The notes beneath the pieces are model-generated. The model made no database searches. It saw only the letters and a program-made list of their open reading frames with translations, and was not told the origin of the DNA. The translations under genes were made by a program, and so were the position numbers. From the NCBI GenBank assembly GCA_018350325.1, contig JAEVLN010000033.1, positions 62,001 through 126,000 on the forward strand: 64,000 bases of DNA. The letters are read 5' to 3'. The stretch comes from Globodera rostochiensis (taxonomy: Eukaryota; Nematoda; Chromadorea; Rhabditida; Heteroderidae). Position 1 is the stretch's first letter. Each line of letters starts with the position of its first letter. Shown piece after piece: positions 45,501 through 58,058 of this stretch.

Positions 45501-45885
45501 GGTGAAAACGTAGAATCGCATTCAATGTCGTCCTTTTGAGCTGTTTAATTCATTTTTATTACATACATCTAATTAATTATTTAATGTAATTTTTATGAAT
45601 AAATGAGACTATTTTTTCTTATCTTTGTCATTTGTTCTAATAATTTAAAGATAATACAAATAATTTCTGATACCTCATCATTATTTTCCGGATATATTTA
45701 GACCTAAGTTAATAAAATAAAATTTATTAGTTGTTTTTGTCAAAACGCCACACTTGCCCTTCGTTACTTCACTTCTGGGGTATTCCGTATTAATTATTTT
45801 TATGTAATTTTTTGAATAAATGGTTATTTTGTTCTAATTATTTAGATAATTTAAACTCAATTTAATAAAATAAAAAATTTTTTAG
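45501..45885. repeat. Internal duplication ahead of the 45,886 exon
   Basis: The piece TTTTTGTCAAAACGCCACAC with an A/T lead-in occurs at 45,733-45,752 and again at about 45,892-45,911. After the first copy the sequence turns to TTCGTTACTTCACTTCTGGG, also present near 59,969. Confidence 0.45.
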
Positions 45886-46086
45886 TTGTTTTTTTGTCAA
45901 AACGCCACACATTGCGCTTATTTAAATTTACGTGTGAAGAGAATTTACGACTGTTTGCCCCAAATTGTTGATGAGGAGTCAAGACGTGTATTAAGGGCGG
46001 GTCTTTTGTATTCGGCGTTTAGTTATTCTTTTTTTTTGAAAGCATATGATTTTATTATCTGTTTAAAAATCATGTTGTTATGGTAA
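45886..46086 (+). CDS. Exon RIYDCLPQIVDEESRRVLRAG, paralogue of 36,097
   Basis: Reads FFCQNATHCAYLNLRVKRIY, DCLPQIVDEESRRVLRAGLL, then YSAFSYSFF, keeping the LRAG residues lost at 36.2 kb. Substitutions between the two are mostly synonymous. Probably an internal exon. The sequence directly after it copies the start of the HTH gene (TGGTAAGGTTGGCTTCTGAC) and then diverges at 46,115. Confidence 0.45.
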   Translation: MFFCQNATHCAYLNLRVKRIYDCLPQIVDEESRRVLRAGLLYSAFSYSFFLKAYDFIICLKIMLLW

Positions 46087-47719
46087 GGTTGGCTTCTGAC
46101 TCTAGAAAAATAAGTTCCTCTACCTAATTATTCCGTTGAACTTCTCATAGGCAAATTCGTTTTATAAAATTTTGTAACTGGTAATAAATAAAGAAATTTA
46201 ATATAAAAATTAATCAAACCTTTTTTTGTTTACATCTTCGGAGGAAATTGTGGTTGCTCTCACCTCATAATCGCAATTTTAAAAATTTGAGTGTTTATTG
46301 ATTTTATAAATTTTTTCGTGTGTCATTAGGCACGGTTTTAAGTGATGTGTTTATTATTTTTATTTGCTAAACTGATTAATTATTTTTTGTCACGCCAAAT
46401 AAATAACAATTAAATTCCTTAATTAAAAAATTGATCACTACGACCAAATTTTAATCTGATAAATTTATTTTAAAAGAGTTTAAATATTTCTTCAATAAAT
46501 TAGGTATATATTTTTTAAACAAATGCACACAATAGATCATTGCTTTTAACAATTTAAAATACGTATTTAAAAAGTGTAAGATTTTTCATATTTTTGAAAT
46601 TTTTGAATGATTTTATGCGTTTTGTTAATAAATATAAATTAACGCGTCTTACTTTTTGATTAGACATTTTATTTATTTAATGTTCATGTTTCAATCGTTA
46701 ACATAATTAACAGCCTGATGGCAGCTTGGAATCCTCGATAGTAGGCTTTGCTTTAAAGCTTTTCTCTTTTTAAACCAAATAATCAAACCAAAGATAAATA
46801 AATATTCTCTTTAAATTAAAGGCCGGAATTTGAAGAAATTTTGCTGTACATATTATCTTTATTAAAATTAAATAAATTTATCTATTGTCGAAATTTAAAA
46901 ATTTGGTAACTATTTTGAAATTAGACTCAAATAGTATTGGTTTACTCGATTGGGGTTTCTTTATTTAATACACACCAAATCATTTTATTAATCAAACATT
47001 TTTTAGTTTATACTGGATAGTGCACATTTTATTCTCAAACATTTTAGTACAAACTCTGTTAAAAAATTTTTAATGTTTTTGTTAGCATATTTGTGATTTT
47101 GAATAAAATTATTTAATATTTGTCTTATTTCACTATAATTTCATTGGAGAATTATAATTATGTTCTGAAAATTATATTATAACTCTTTATAAATTTATAA
47201 ATGTATTCACATAATACACAAATAAAAACACAATATGAATTTTCGTTTACATTATTTAATTGCATTTATTGTAACCAATTTTTTGCAATAATTTAATTTT
47301 AAAATTGATTTGCATACAATATTCGTATAGCTCTTTATAAATAAAGCATATTCGTTCAAATTCTTTTTTGTTGTAATCGCTGTCATATGCTAGATATAAC
47401 ATCTTTAAAATAACGTTTTGGTGCATTTGCATAAATTAAAAAATTGATTTTATTTTATTTTACTTTTTTAATCGTTGCTCCCACCTTTTGTTTTTTTCCT
47501 CTGGTTTCCATTGGATGACTGTTCTGTAAGAAGAGCGACTTTTTCATCTGCCAACCTACACCAATATTAAATTAATTCATATTTTTAATCGACGGACAAA
47601 TTTTAATTCAATTTTTCGAATAGCAACATTAACTGTTCAATGATAAGTTGGTATTATTAATTTTATATAATATTTTGATTATTCCATATAATTTTTTTAA
47701 TTATCTATCTTTTGAATAA
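46087..47719. other. AT-rich DNA with shared repeats
   Basis: 46,140-46,270 is a member of the CTTCGGAGGAAATTG islet family. 47,344-47,442 (GCATATTCGTTCAAATTC, AACGTTTTGGTGCATTTGC) recurs at 60,037-60,140. Islets at 46,700-46,745 and 47,480-47,560 are unassigned. Confidence 0.35.
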
Positions 47720-47851
47720 TGCCTGGACCTGGATCTTATAACACACACAGCCCCCCTGGATGATGGGTTTAATGAATTTGTTTTTAATATTGGAGTATAT
47801 TATATTTCATTTATTTTAAAAAATTATTGCGCGCGGCATGCCAAACCATAA
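47720..47851 (+). CDS. Exon-like islet LDLDLITHTAPLDDG
   Basis: Open for 43 codons: CLDLDLITHTAPLDDGFNEF then VFNIGVYYISFILKNYCARH and AKP before a stop. Acidic first part and hydrophobic middle. No ATG at the start and no copy, so an exon or chance frame. The next islet (about 47,858-47,900) reads RIVGVVDKLLWVY. Confidence 0.25.
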   Translation, partial: CLDLDLITHTAPLDDGFNEFVFNIGVYYISFILKNYCARHAKP

Positions 47852-50800
47852 TTGACTAGAATCGTTGGAGTCGTGGACAAATTGTTGTGGGTTTATTAAT
47901 TATTAGTGGGTTGAGAATAATTATAATTTAAAATAATAAAAATGTTAATTACAATGACCATATTTTATACAGTGCTTTTATTTATTCGTATTTATTCGCA
48001 TTTAATTAGTTTACATAGTTTTTTATTTTCAGTTAAACTTTTTATTTAAATCTATTTTTACTATTTGAATTATTTAAATAATTTTAAATTTATATTTATT
48101 TATAAATAAATATTAGTATTGATATTTTTTTAAAAAGGAGTTATGAAGTGCGTTAAATTAAACAAAAAGCGATATCGATTCTCCGAACCATTTTGCATCG
48201 TCATCGTCTGACACCGTGAAATTTAAAAACAATAGAGTTATAAAACACAGCCGATGCTTTTTTAACTTATTAAATTTTCAAATTTGTTTATTTTTAAGTG
48301 GTATTATTGATGATAAAAATTAAGAAATAAATATATAGTAAATTACAGTAAAAACATGGCTTTATATGTAAAGTCTTTGTTTATTTATTATATGTTAACA
48401 AAAATTTTCGAAATAGAACATTTTTATTCTAAAGTTTTTTTCTTGTTAAGTTTCGAAATATAATTAGATGCGTAATTTAAATGTGCTAATCATTGCATTA
48501 GGAATCAAAATTTTTTATTCTTCATATTAATAAATTTAAATTTTTAAAAATAATTTTAAAACGTTTTTTCTTATAGATAGAAATTTTTTTTTAAATTTTT
48601 ATTGGCTTAATTTCAAAAAATCTTTAGCGCACGCCAGTTGTTCATTGATATTAGAACTGTTGAATAGTTTGGGGCAAGTTGTTTTTGTTTTTTGTAAATT
48701 TTATTTAAAAAATAAAATGATTTCCCGTTTTCTGTGATGAACAAAGCCCAACATCCATTTTTATGCAGTTTTTATAGACACAATTTTTATAAACAAATTT
48801 TTTTTAAACGAAAAATGTCCTCCTAAAAAAAATTTTAAAAAGTTAGCCAACAAGCTAACAATTTAACCATGCAAAAGTATTTTCGGAAATATTTTTTGCC
48901 TTGTTACCAATAAAAAGCATACGAATTTTGGGTCAATTTTGACATCAATACTTCTCAGCGACATTTTAAAACAATTTTAATATATTAATTATTGTTTTAC
49001 CTTAAATATTGTTGTGTATTCAAATTATTTTATGTCCAAAAATGATACTCCATTTTTATCGAAAAATATTAAATTTTCACAAAAAAAATCGTAATAATTT
49101 TTTGAATAGTTATTGTTCAATTTATTAGCATTTTTTTTTAAATTCACATCTATTCAAATTTACTTTGTTATATTTAATTGATGACAAAAATTTTCTATTA
49201 TTAAGCTGAGCTTATATTATCTTATTCTATATGCTCTTAATACTCTATATTACTCACAGTAATTAGTTTTAAATAATTATTTTGTTATTTCGTTTTTTAT
49301 TTTTTATTTAAACTCAAATTGAGTATCAAATTGAGTTTTTTGAACTTAATTAATTCTGTCTATTTAAGAGAAACGTATATTTAATATTCTTTCTACGGCA
49401 TTGAAATAACTTGTAGGATAATTCGTGCATTTTGCTCATATCAATGATTTTTATAGTGATAACAAACTAAAATACATAAAGGTAGTCGTCTCGTTGTTGG
49501 CCAAATACACTTTTTTAATTCTATTATTTGAAATTTTTCGCAATTTCATCTGCGGCATTAAACCTTCGGCATCATAATATTATTGTTTATTCACAGTAAT
49601 AAATTTAATAATAAGGCACTATTCATTTTAATAAACCAAATCTCTTTTCCATGAAAAACCTTAATATATTTATTTGCACGATCAAACATTTATATTGTTA
49701 TTAAATGTCGTATTTATTATTTATTGTACGATCATTTTAATTTTTGTTTTAATTAACCCTCAATATATTAAACAAAATTATTTTATTGCTCTTTTGTTGT
49801 ATTATAAATTCTAATACTGTTTATTTTTAAATTACCAAGGGTGTATATAATTATTTATCAGTATTATTTAAATTTAGAATATTTAAACATTTTTAATCCA
49901 TAATTTACAAAAAAAAATAAAACATTATTTTTCTGATTTAATCCATAATTTACAAGAAAAAAATAAAACATTTATTTTTCTGATAGCTCAATAAGTAAAT
50001 ATTAATAATAATAATAATACTTTAAAATTAAATCAAAGATTAACTGTTAATTAAATCATTTCTTTTTAGCTTTTTTTATTTAAATCGATGATTTATTTTT
50101 TAAAGAAATTTTAATATCCTTTATAACGAATATTTAAATAACTTTAGTTGCTATAGTTTTGATTTTTTGTTGCTAATTTGATTGTTGTATGTTTTAACGA
50201 TAAAATCGGTTATTTCTACATTTATTTTAAACAATTTTTAATTTATATATGTATTGCATTAAATAATATTAACATAATTTTGTAAATAAAGAATTTTTAG
50301 AAAAGTACTATATATAAACAAATTATAATTAAGCCAAAAATAAAATGGGAAATTAAGTGTAATTAAAAAATTATATTACTAAACAAACAATTCTTATTAA
50401 AGGAATTGATATTTAAAAATCATTAAGGTAATTTTTCTAATAATATAAATAAATCAAACAAAAAGTGAACAGGTGCGAAAAGAGCAGTTGCAAAAATATA
50501 CGCAGAGAGTACAAAGGCCGTCTTTCCCAATGATTCCATGCTTCGTATAGAAGCCCTAGTCACAAGAAAATACCTCTTGCCGTTTGAATTCGACCTTAAA
50601 TATACTTTCAGCTTTAAGCATAAAATTCTTTAATTCATTAATTTAATTTCATATAATTTTAGAGTTACTCTTCTTATGCTATTATTATTTGCAACTTTTA
50701 ATACTGTCCTTGCACATTAATTATACTTTTTTAAAAAAAAACGTTATTTTGCCCTAATTAAACAATTTATTTTTTGTCCTTTTCTTTACACCTTTTTTTA

Positions 50801-52439
50801 TACAGGGTTTCGATATGTACTTTTATTTAAGGTTTCTTTTTTTTTTGTCCTTTATTTGAGAAATAACATGATTTTGTTTAAATGTTTACAAAGTCCGGTT
50901 TTGTCATCGCTCCACGCAGGCCGAACACCAAATATATTTATTTGTATTTTATTATAAGGTTAATTCAATTTGAAAATCCCGCACAAAAAAATTATTAAAA
51001 AAATTGCTCTTTTATGACAGGAAGTTGCTCAAATCAATTGTTTGTACGATATATAACAAATGAAGCAAAGTTAACATAATTTTTGGGGTTTAATGAAGAA
51101 ATGTCGAATTTGCGGATTTTAGGTATCAAATGAGGATTTTTTTAATGCTTCGACGCCGATTTTAAAAATTTTGAGACCGGAACCCTGGTTTAAAAATTGG
51201 AATAAAATTAATTACAAAACTTTAGACGTGCTTCCGCAAATAAACTACAAGCTTGCCAATACCGTCTCTTTGAAAATTTTGTAGTTTTTAAGCGGTTTAA
51301 AGTCTTGGCAACTTTCATAATTTGTATTTATTTTCTTTTGTAAATATAATAATTATTATAATGTTTAGCTTTATGTATTTATAATCAATCAAAAATATAA
51401 TTTTTAATTTATCAATTCACTTGCTTTAATTCATTAAAACTAATACAGTAACCTCCAAAATTGGTTATTTTGAAAGAACTGGCTAGTTGTTTAGTTTGTG
51501 CACTGATAAATAGCTAATTACGGTATTTGTATCAGAGAAATAATTATGTTTGACGCGAAAAAATCGCAAAACCCGAATCTCATATTTAAAAGATCCAAAT
51601 GCTTTTCGAAGAGTAATATTTAACTTTTTTAGATTAATTATTCTACATCTCATTTTATTTAAATATTATTTGTGTTAAATATTCTATTCTAACATATTTC
51701 TTTCCAAATTGTATTACTTTATGAATTACCTGGGTTTCAAAGATAAATTTATTTGAAGTTTTATAATATTTTTTTGCTGTAATTGTTTTAAGAAGTAGGA
51801 TAAGGCTCTGATGAAAATTTTTAAGACGCAATTAGAACATGTGATAAATTATCATTTTTTATATAATTTTTTTTTTCTTATTATTTATAAACAAATTTAT
51901 TTGCATTTTTTTTACATTATTTTATCTTTTTTTTTATTTAAAATAATACTTTTAAAAATATTTTTATTTGAATAGATAGAGTAAATTTACATATTTTATT
52001 TTTCACATTTTATAAAAACTTAAAAACGCGTTCAGCACTAGCTCTGTGTTAACCATGTTTTCTTCGAGGACTGGGTTTGTTAATTTCGATGCTTTAAGCT
52101 TCAATTTAAATTTTTATACAATTTAGCCATTACAAATACATGTCTCAAATTTTGGATTTTTACTCAAGTTATGTATAAGTTAGTCAATGAAAATAATTCT
52201 TAAAGTTCGTAGCTGTCGGAATTCTCTCATAGGTAAATAATCATTTATAAAATGTAAAACTGACAATAAATAAAGAAATTTAATTTAAAAACAAACTTAA
52301 TTTTTCATGGCATTGTTTAGTTTACAATTTCGCTTTCATAACTCGGTCTCGCAGGCAGATTTTTTCAAAAAAAGGTTATGAAATGCGTTGAGTGACATAA
52401 TATTCAAATTTTTGTAATTTTGTTAATTAAAAATAGTTG
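47852..52439. other. AT-rich DNA with scattered duplicated pieces
   Basis: 48,130-48,500 is a copy of 25,780-26,140 lacking its islet. A tandem of about 45 bp (TTTAATCCATAATTTACAA) lies at 49,893-49,983. 49,550-49,615 (TTTCATCTGCGGCATTA) recurs at 59,213-59,275. Islets at 50,465-50,590, 50,890-50,945, 51,150-51,300 and 52,030-52,090 are unassigned. 51,545-51,780 recurs at 62,372-62,600 (TTTGACGCGAAAAAATCGCA). 52,220-52,350 shares CTCATAGGTAAA with 25,447, 46,148 and 56,871. Confidence 0.4.
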
Positions 52440-52690
52440 CAAAATGTATAATTCGAACGCGAACACAAAATAATACTAAACAAAATTAAAACCATTGAGC
52501 CATTAATTTACTTGAGGGGAGGGGGGGGGGGAGTCATGTAAGGGGGGGAGTCATGTAAAAATGATCAAATTTTTGTCAAAAAGTTCGTAAGACCACCGTC
52601 CTGTCCTCAGCAATAAATTAAAACCGGGACCCCACTTTTGGAAATTATTTTAGAAAAACAGCCAAAATAGCTTCGACGGATAACCTTTTT
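52440..52690 (-). repeat. Repeat element with tRNA-promoter-like boxes, copy 3
   Basis: Minus strand TGGCTCAATGG (52,492-52,502, A box) and GTTCGAAT (about 52,451-52,458, B-box-like). The part at 52,490-52,680 aligns with 10,371-10,520. G-rich runs with the tandem GAGTCATGTAA at 52,513-52,560 are specific to this copy. Confidence 0.45.
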
Positions 52691-53145
52691 TTTTTGTCAG
52701 TTGACCGTACGTAAATTTAATAAATTTTTATTCGTTAAAAATGATATTTTAATAAATATATTTAGTAATTTTTTTAAATCACAATAATGTTTCTTTTAAG
52801 AGCTCTATTTTTTAAATAAAAGTTTTTGTTTCTTTGTTAATAAGGATTAAGAAATAGAAATTTGCTCGTGTTTTTAGGTGTATTGAATATTTTTGAGATT
52901 ATATTTTTAATTAAAAATTATTTAGCGCTAAAATTCATAATATAATTGTTGAAGTGACTGCTTTTTGCTTTTGCGCAGCACGCGAAAATCGTCTCTCCTT
53001 CTTGTATGGCCCTGAATAATATTTTCAACAATTAATTAATGAAAATTAATTAGGTATGCAATATTGTCTCACTCGAGCAGAGTAATAATTGTTATGGTTC
53101 AAATTGACAAATTTGTTTTTTAAAATTATTTTATTTTTTGTTTAA
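52691..53145. other. AT-rich DNA with one islet
   Basis: An islet at 52,950-53,020 (GCGCAGCACGCGAAAATCG) has no copy or clear frame. Nothing else is supported. Confidence 0.4.
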
Positions 53146-53349
53146 TTGAAAAAATTATCCATTCGTTCCAATCGGAGAGTATCGATCAGAAGCTTGTCTT
53201 GGTCAAGAGGATTCGTGTTAATTGTAATTTTAAATCATTTTAATTATCCTAAATTTACAAAAATATGGCACACTATATTGACTGGTAGCTCAACATTTGT
53301 TTTTGGATTTATATTAAAATACTATTTCAACATCGACACAGAAAGCTAA
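53146..53349 (+). CDS. Terminal exon candidate, one membrane segment
   Basis: An open frame of 67 codons without ATG: KKLSIRSNRRVSIRSLSWSR, GFVLIVILNHFNYPKFTKIW, HTILTGSSTFVFGFILKYYF, NIDTES. Basic start, then two hydrophobic stretches and a polar end, like a small organelle or membrane protein, but no family is recognised. Internal AG sites such as GATCAG at 53,189 could be the true acceptor. Confidence 0.3.
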   Translation: MKKLSIRSNRRVSIRSLSWSRGFVLIVILNHFNYPKFTKIWHTILTGSSTFVFGFILKYYFNIDTES

Positions 53350-54852
53350 TTTATTTAAATGTTTTTATTTAGCGAGACAAAGAAACACGATGTTTGTTTT
53401 AATATACAGGTTTTGGCGAAAATTGTAGTTCTTCTTAAACTTTCTTTATTTAGCTCTCGCCCGAAGCGATGGCCATTGTTATTATTTTTTTATAGAGTTA
53501 ATAGGTGTTTTAATAAAAGTAGAACATGGTTTTAAGGTAATTGTCTTCTACTAATATTAAAATAATATGCCACATAGAAATTTTAATAATTAGCATTCAA
53601 ATTATTTTTGATATAATAACATAGTAATTTATAGTAACTACGCAGACAATTTTTTTCAACATTCGAATTATATAATGAGATAATTGATATGAAATATTAA
53701 ATTAATAATTAAACTAGTTAGTTTTATTTAAAATAAATTATATTATTGTGGGACGATCATCTTTTTCCCAGCTTCTCTTGCCACAACTGTAGTCTGGTTC
53801 CTTGTATTCACCATCTGTCTCTGGTTCAAATTGGTATTTTTATAAATCATTGATTTGCATTTTAATGTGATAAATTATTAAATAATTTTTAAAGCAAATA
53901 CACATTTGTTATTATCAATTTACTTTAATTTGTAAATGGTTTGGTCCTTTTTATTTATTAAGTAAAACTCAAAAATTTAATTAGAAAATTTCGTTTCTTT
54001 AGTTATATAAATTTTTTTTGATACTAATTCAGGTTTATGTTATACCAGGCTAAAACACGAATTAAGTTCAGCATTTTGCGTGCTAAGTTATGCTTTTATT
54101 GAAATGTTTGGGTTGATGTATTCTGTTGCCATTTATAGGAATTATATTGGAAACGCAAACAAATGCTATTTTGATTATAATAATTTATTATTTATTAATA
54201 TATATTAAATGCAGTTATCCTATTTCCTATTCCTTCAGTAATCGTTTCGTTTAGTTATTTGTTATTTTATTGTAAAAAAAGTTTTTAGGATTAATTGGTT
54301 ATTTTAAACTTTTTATAATATTTATTTAGAATGACGGATTAAAGTTAATTTTTTGGCATTCAGTTATTAAATTTGGAAATTTGATTAAACTATAATCATG
54401 AGTTATTATTGGTTTGTGATTTAATAAAATAATTTATTAATTGTTTCTTTTTCACTATTACGCGTATGGATATAATTTCAAAATTATGTTTTGAAAATTA
54501 TATTAACATTATTTAAATAAATCATTAAATTCGATTTCATTATTTATCTTCTTGTTCAAATAAAGGAAAACTTCTTGCGTTTCGTCTCCAAACACAGTCT
54601 TAGTATTTTAAAATTAATATGTTAAAAATTTTTTATAGATTTTTCAAATATGCAATTTGAATAAACTTGTTATCTTTGGCTTTTAATTGCAATAATATTT
54701 AGTTTTTGTATTAATTACAGATTAAATTCAATTTTGTCATGAAGTTAAATTTTGTTATTGCGGTGCAATTCCGGTTCATGAGCTCACATATGTTGTGCAA
54801 TTGTTTTTTCGAATTTTTTTTTTTTTTGGTTATTTAATCAGAATATAATGAG
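53350..54852. other. AT-rich DNA, few islets
   Basis: Islets at 53,455-53,480 and 53,750-53,830 have no copies. The rest is A/T-rich with no supported feature. Confidence 0.4.
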
Positions 54853-54969
54853 ATGATCAATGACGGACGACAAGGCGTTTCAGTTGCTCCACCAGCGTTG
54901 AGGAATGGAAGAGGTATCTTGAACATACCTAGCTTTGCCATGATAATTTGTCATTGCATATGTATTTAA
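54853..54969 (+). CDS. Small ORF, 38 aa, or first exon
   Basis: ATG-initiated frame MINDGRQGVSVAPPALRNGR then GILNIPSFAMIICHC. A donor-like GAAGAG/GTATCT lies after NGR, so the coding part may be a first exon of about 20 codons. Unrecognised. Confidence 0.2.
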   Translation: MINDGRQGVSVAPPALRNGRGILNIPSFAMIICHCICI

Positions 54970-55342
54970 CAATTTATTATTTAATAAAATTTACTTTATA
55001 TATAAATTTTGGCCAAAATTATTTGTGTTTTTCCACATTTTTTTTAATGCTTTTAGCATTCTTATCATTTTATAGATTTAAAAAAAAAAGTAACTTATTT
55101 CTAATTCGTTAACCTTTTCTACTTTTTTGCTGTTTTATGCTTGTAGGAGTATAAAATTTTATTGATATTAATTATGCAAGGATGATATGAATTCGGTCGG
55201 TTTGTTGAATGAATCATTAGCATATTAAAATTTATTTTTCAATAGAATTTTAATTTGTTGTTAATATGAACCTTTTTTGATAAAAAATATTATTTTTATA
55301 ATTGGTAGTTTATATACTCATAAAATAAGATATTTATTGTAA

Positions 55343-55472
55343 GGCGGGCGGGCGAATTGGATACATCACACCAAATTATTGAATCTTTTATTATTAAAAC
55401 TTATAAGCGAATTGATATAGCTTTGAAGGAAAATTTATCGATGAACAGATTTCAGAGATCATTCATGAGCAG
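55343..55472 (+). CDS. Exon candidate with donor GAGCAG/GTGAGC
   Basis: Open frame ending KTYKRIDIALKENLSMNRFQ then RSFMS at a strong donor. The upstream part (WIHHTKLLNLLLL) is weaker and no clear acceptor is seen. Charged and protein-like; family not recognised. Confidence 0.25.
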
Positions 55473-55789
55473 GTGAGCAAGATTTTTTAATTTTACTCGC
55501 TTTCGCGACCCATCTTTATTTTGATATTCAATATAAAAACTCTTAATTTGATTGGATGAAGAAAAAGAAGAATGCGCGTTTCTGTGGAGATGTGTTTTGC
55601 TGTATAATTAAAATTATGATTTTCTGTGTTTAACAAAATAGTTTTTGACGAATTGTCATTTTAAAGGCTTTTAAATATCATTAATAATTCTAAGGATTGC
55701 AAAATTATATTTTAGTTTAAATTAGCGTGTTTGAAAGGGTGGTGTGATAAATGATGAAAAATACATTATTATTAGTAGATTCCACTTTT
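55473..55789. other. AT-rich DNA, nothing supported
   Basis: No islet copy, frame or repeat of note. Confidence 0.45.
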
Positions 55790-56405
55790 AGGCACGAAAA
55801 ATTGCAAAATAGGCGCCTAAATAGGCACAAAAAAGTTCTAAAATAGGCATGAAATAGGCACAAAAATCCTCAAATAGGCAAATAAAATTTTTTACAGAAG
55901 GTTTTAACAAAAAAAAAAGAAAAAATCAACGATCATTTCTGCTTATTGCAGTTACAAATCAAAATTTTTTTCGAAATGAGATTTTTTTTTCACAAAGTTC
56001 TAAAATATGGCAAAATTATGGCACGTGTGGAAATATGGCAAATTTCCAAAATTCGCATTTGCCATAAAAATAGGGCATGCTGAGATCCCTGGGGTAGAAG
56101 TCACCAATAATCGCTCTGACTTGATCAAAATTTTGCTTTCGCCCTTTATTTTTGAGATTTTTTTGCAAAATATCTTAAAATCCTGAAAAAAGTCGTCAAA
56201 AATATCAAAATAGGCATGAAATAGGCACAAAAACCCCAAAATAGGCATAAATAGGCATTAGGCACAAAAACCCCAAAATAGGCATAAATAAGAATTATAA
56301 AGTTTACTCTAGAAGCCCCAAATAAAGCTAAAAACATGTTTTTCGTGCTTAACTCACTGTGCCAAGTTCGCAGAAAAAATAGTCATTTGCCTAAAAATGG
56401 AATCC
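55790..56405. repeat. TAGGCACAAAA-type element, copy 2
   Basis: Many near-tandem words AATAGGCATGAAATAGGCAC and AATAGGCACAAAA on plus, in two clusters (55,790-55,880 and 56,200-56,285). A stretch with ATATGGCAAA words lies between. Ends AAAAACATGTTTTTCGTGC, TAACTCACTGTGCCAA as in the 41.2-kb copy. The minus frames (56,000-56,337) are by-products of this periodic sequence. Confidence 0.6.
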
Positions 56406-58058
56406 CTAATTATTTTAAATATTTTTTTGATGATTATACACTTTCGATCCTATTTTTGCTTATGCAGCTGGTTTTTTGATCGTATTTTGGCACTGACCCT
56501 ATTTTGAGATTTTTCGATCCTATATCATCCCTAGATATAATATGGTTTAAATATTTTTTAAAAGCTTAATAAATTAAATGATAAAAAAGTTCAATTCAGA
56601 AACATTGTTAAAGATTAACAATAATTAAAAATGAGAAAGGTAGAGACGGCGAATGAATAAATCTCTAATATTTTACCAAATCGTCAATGTCATCATATAT
56701 TTGTAATATTAGCATATAAATTAGTAAATTTTTATAGATCAAAATTAAGTTAGTATATATTTTAACAAAAATTCACTGTAATCTTGTCCAAATTTTTAAA
56801 TTATATTTTTCTTGACTTAATTTTAGAATGATAATAATTTTAACCTTTGAAATTCCGTCCGAATCCTCTCATAGGTAATAATCATTTTATAAAATTCTAG
56901 CGCAGCGAATGCAATATGTCTCAAATATCTAATTTCTTCAATGAGGCCATTTTCTATACATCAACCTAAATTTTTATCCCACACAACTTATCAAACTTTG
57001 CAAGTGCCAGCAGTTTTAAACCATAAACTTTAAGCAATAGTTATGCTAAATGTTCGACATCTTTAATCATTCAAATTGTAAAACTTTTTTTATAATTTTT
57101 TTTTGTTTATATTTATTTTCAAATTTTTTATTGCCGTTTGTAAAAATTAATAATTAATTATCACATGATTCTTCAAGCTAAACTTTGTTTATAAATTTAT
57201 ATTTATATAAGGACACAATAAATGTTTTTTTTAATTTATTATTTGTATTCCTCCCTCGTCTTGACTGGAGCTGCGTGGGTTTGGCTGCAATAATTGATTT
57301 GTTTATCGACAAATTTAAGAAATTTATTTACAATAATTGTTGATACATTTATTTATAAATTTAATCATTGCTATAGGCAAATTTAATGCGCTTCCGTTTA
57401 CGTTTAGCGAATAAATAAAACGCTTCTATTTAAATTTTAGAGTTTAATTTAAAATGTTAGATCACAAAAACGAACTTTTTTACAAAATTGCGTATCAATA
57501 AAAGGATTAGTTTAAATATGATTAAATAAATTATTAAAGAATTTTACAACTGGAATCATGCATGCAAAAAAAAAAGTAAAAAATGTCTTGCATAAGCTTT
57601 ATAATTGCAATTAAATATGGACTTTTGTTTTATATAATGAATTTTATCATTAGTAAAACATAACAATTTACAAAAATTTTGCATTATTGAACTTTTAAAT
57701 TTAATTACTAATATTTACCTTTTTATAGAACTTATCCAAAAGTAAAAGTTTTGCAGTGCCGCTTTATCCAATATATTTAAATTGTAACATTTTAAATTTA
57801 TTTATTTACAAAACATTGTTTAATTATGGTGCATTCCAATTAACCATGCGCCTTTTTAATCGTTTTATGTCTAGTGTTTATTACAAATAAATTTTTTAAA
57901 ATATTAATTTATTTTGATCACAACGAGAAGCTTGCTCGCGCATTTTTTATTTACTCGGTTAGTAAGATAGTTTTAATTATTTAATAAATTTTTAATTATA
58001 ATTGAAGCAACATCAATAATATAATTGTCGATATTTATTTTAATGCAAAGGGGTTTTT
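56406..58058. other. AT-rich DNA
   Basis: 56,440-56,530 holds GATCGTATTTTGGCAC and TTTTTCGATCCTAT words possibly belonging to the preceding element. 56,860-56,905 shares CTCTCATAGGTAA with other sites. Islets at 57,248-57,290 and 57,390 are unassigned. Confidence 0.4.

Noticed and set aside
56000..56337. Two overlapping minus frames with AYFG and CLFWGF repeats
   Set aside because: By-products of the periodic TAGGCA element.
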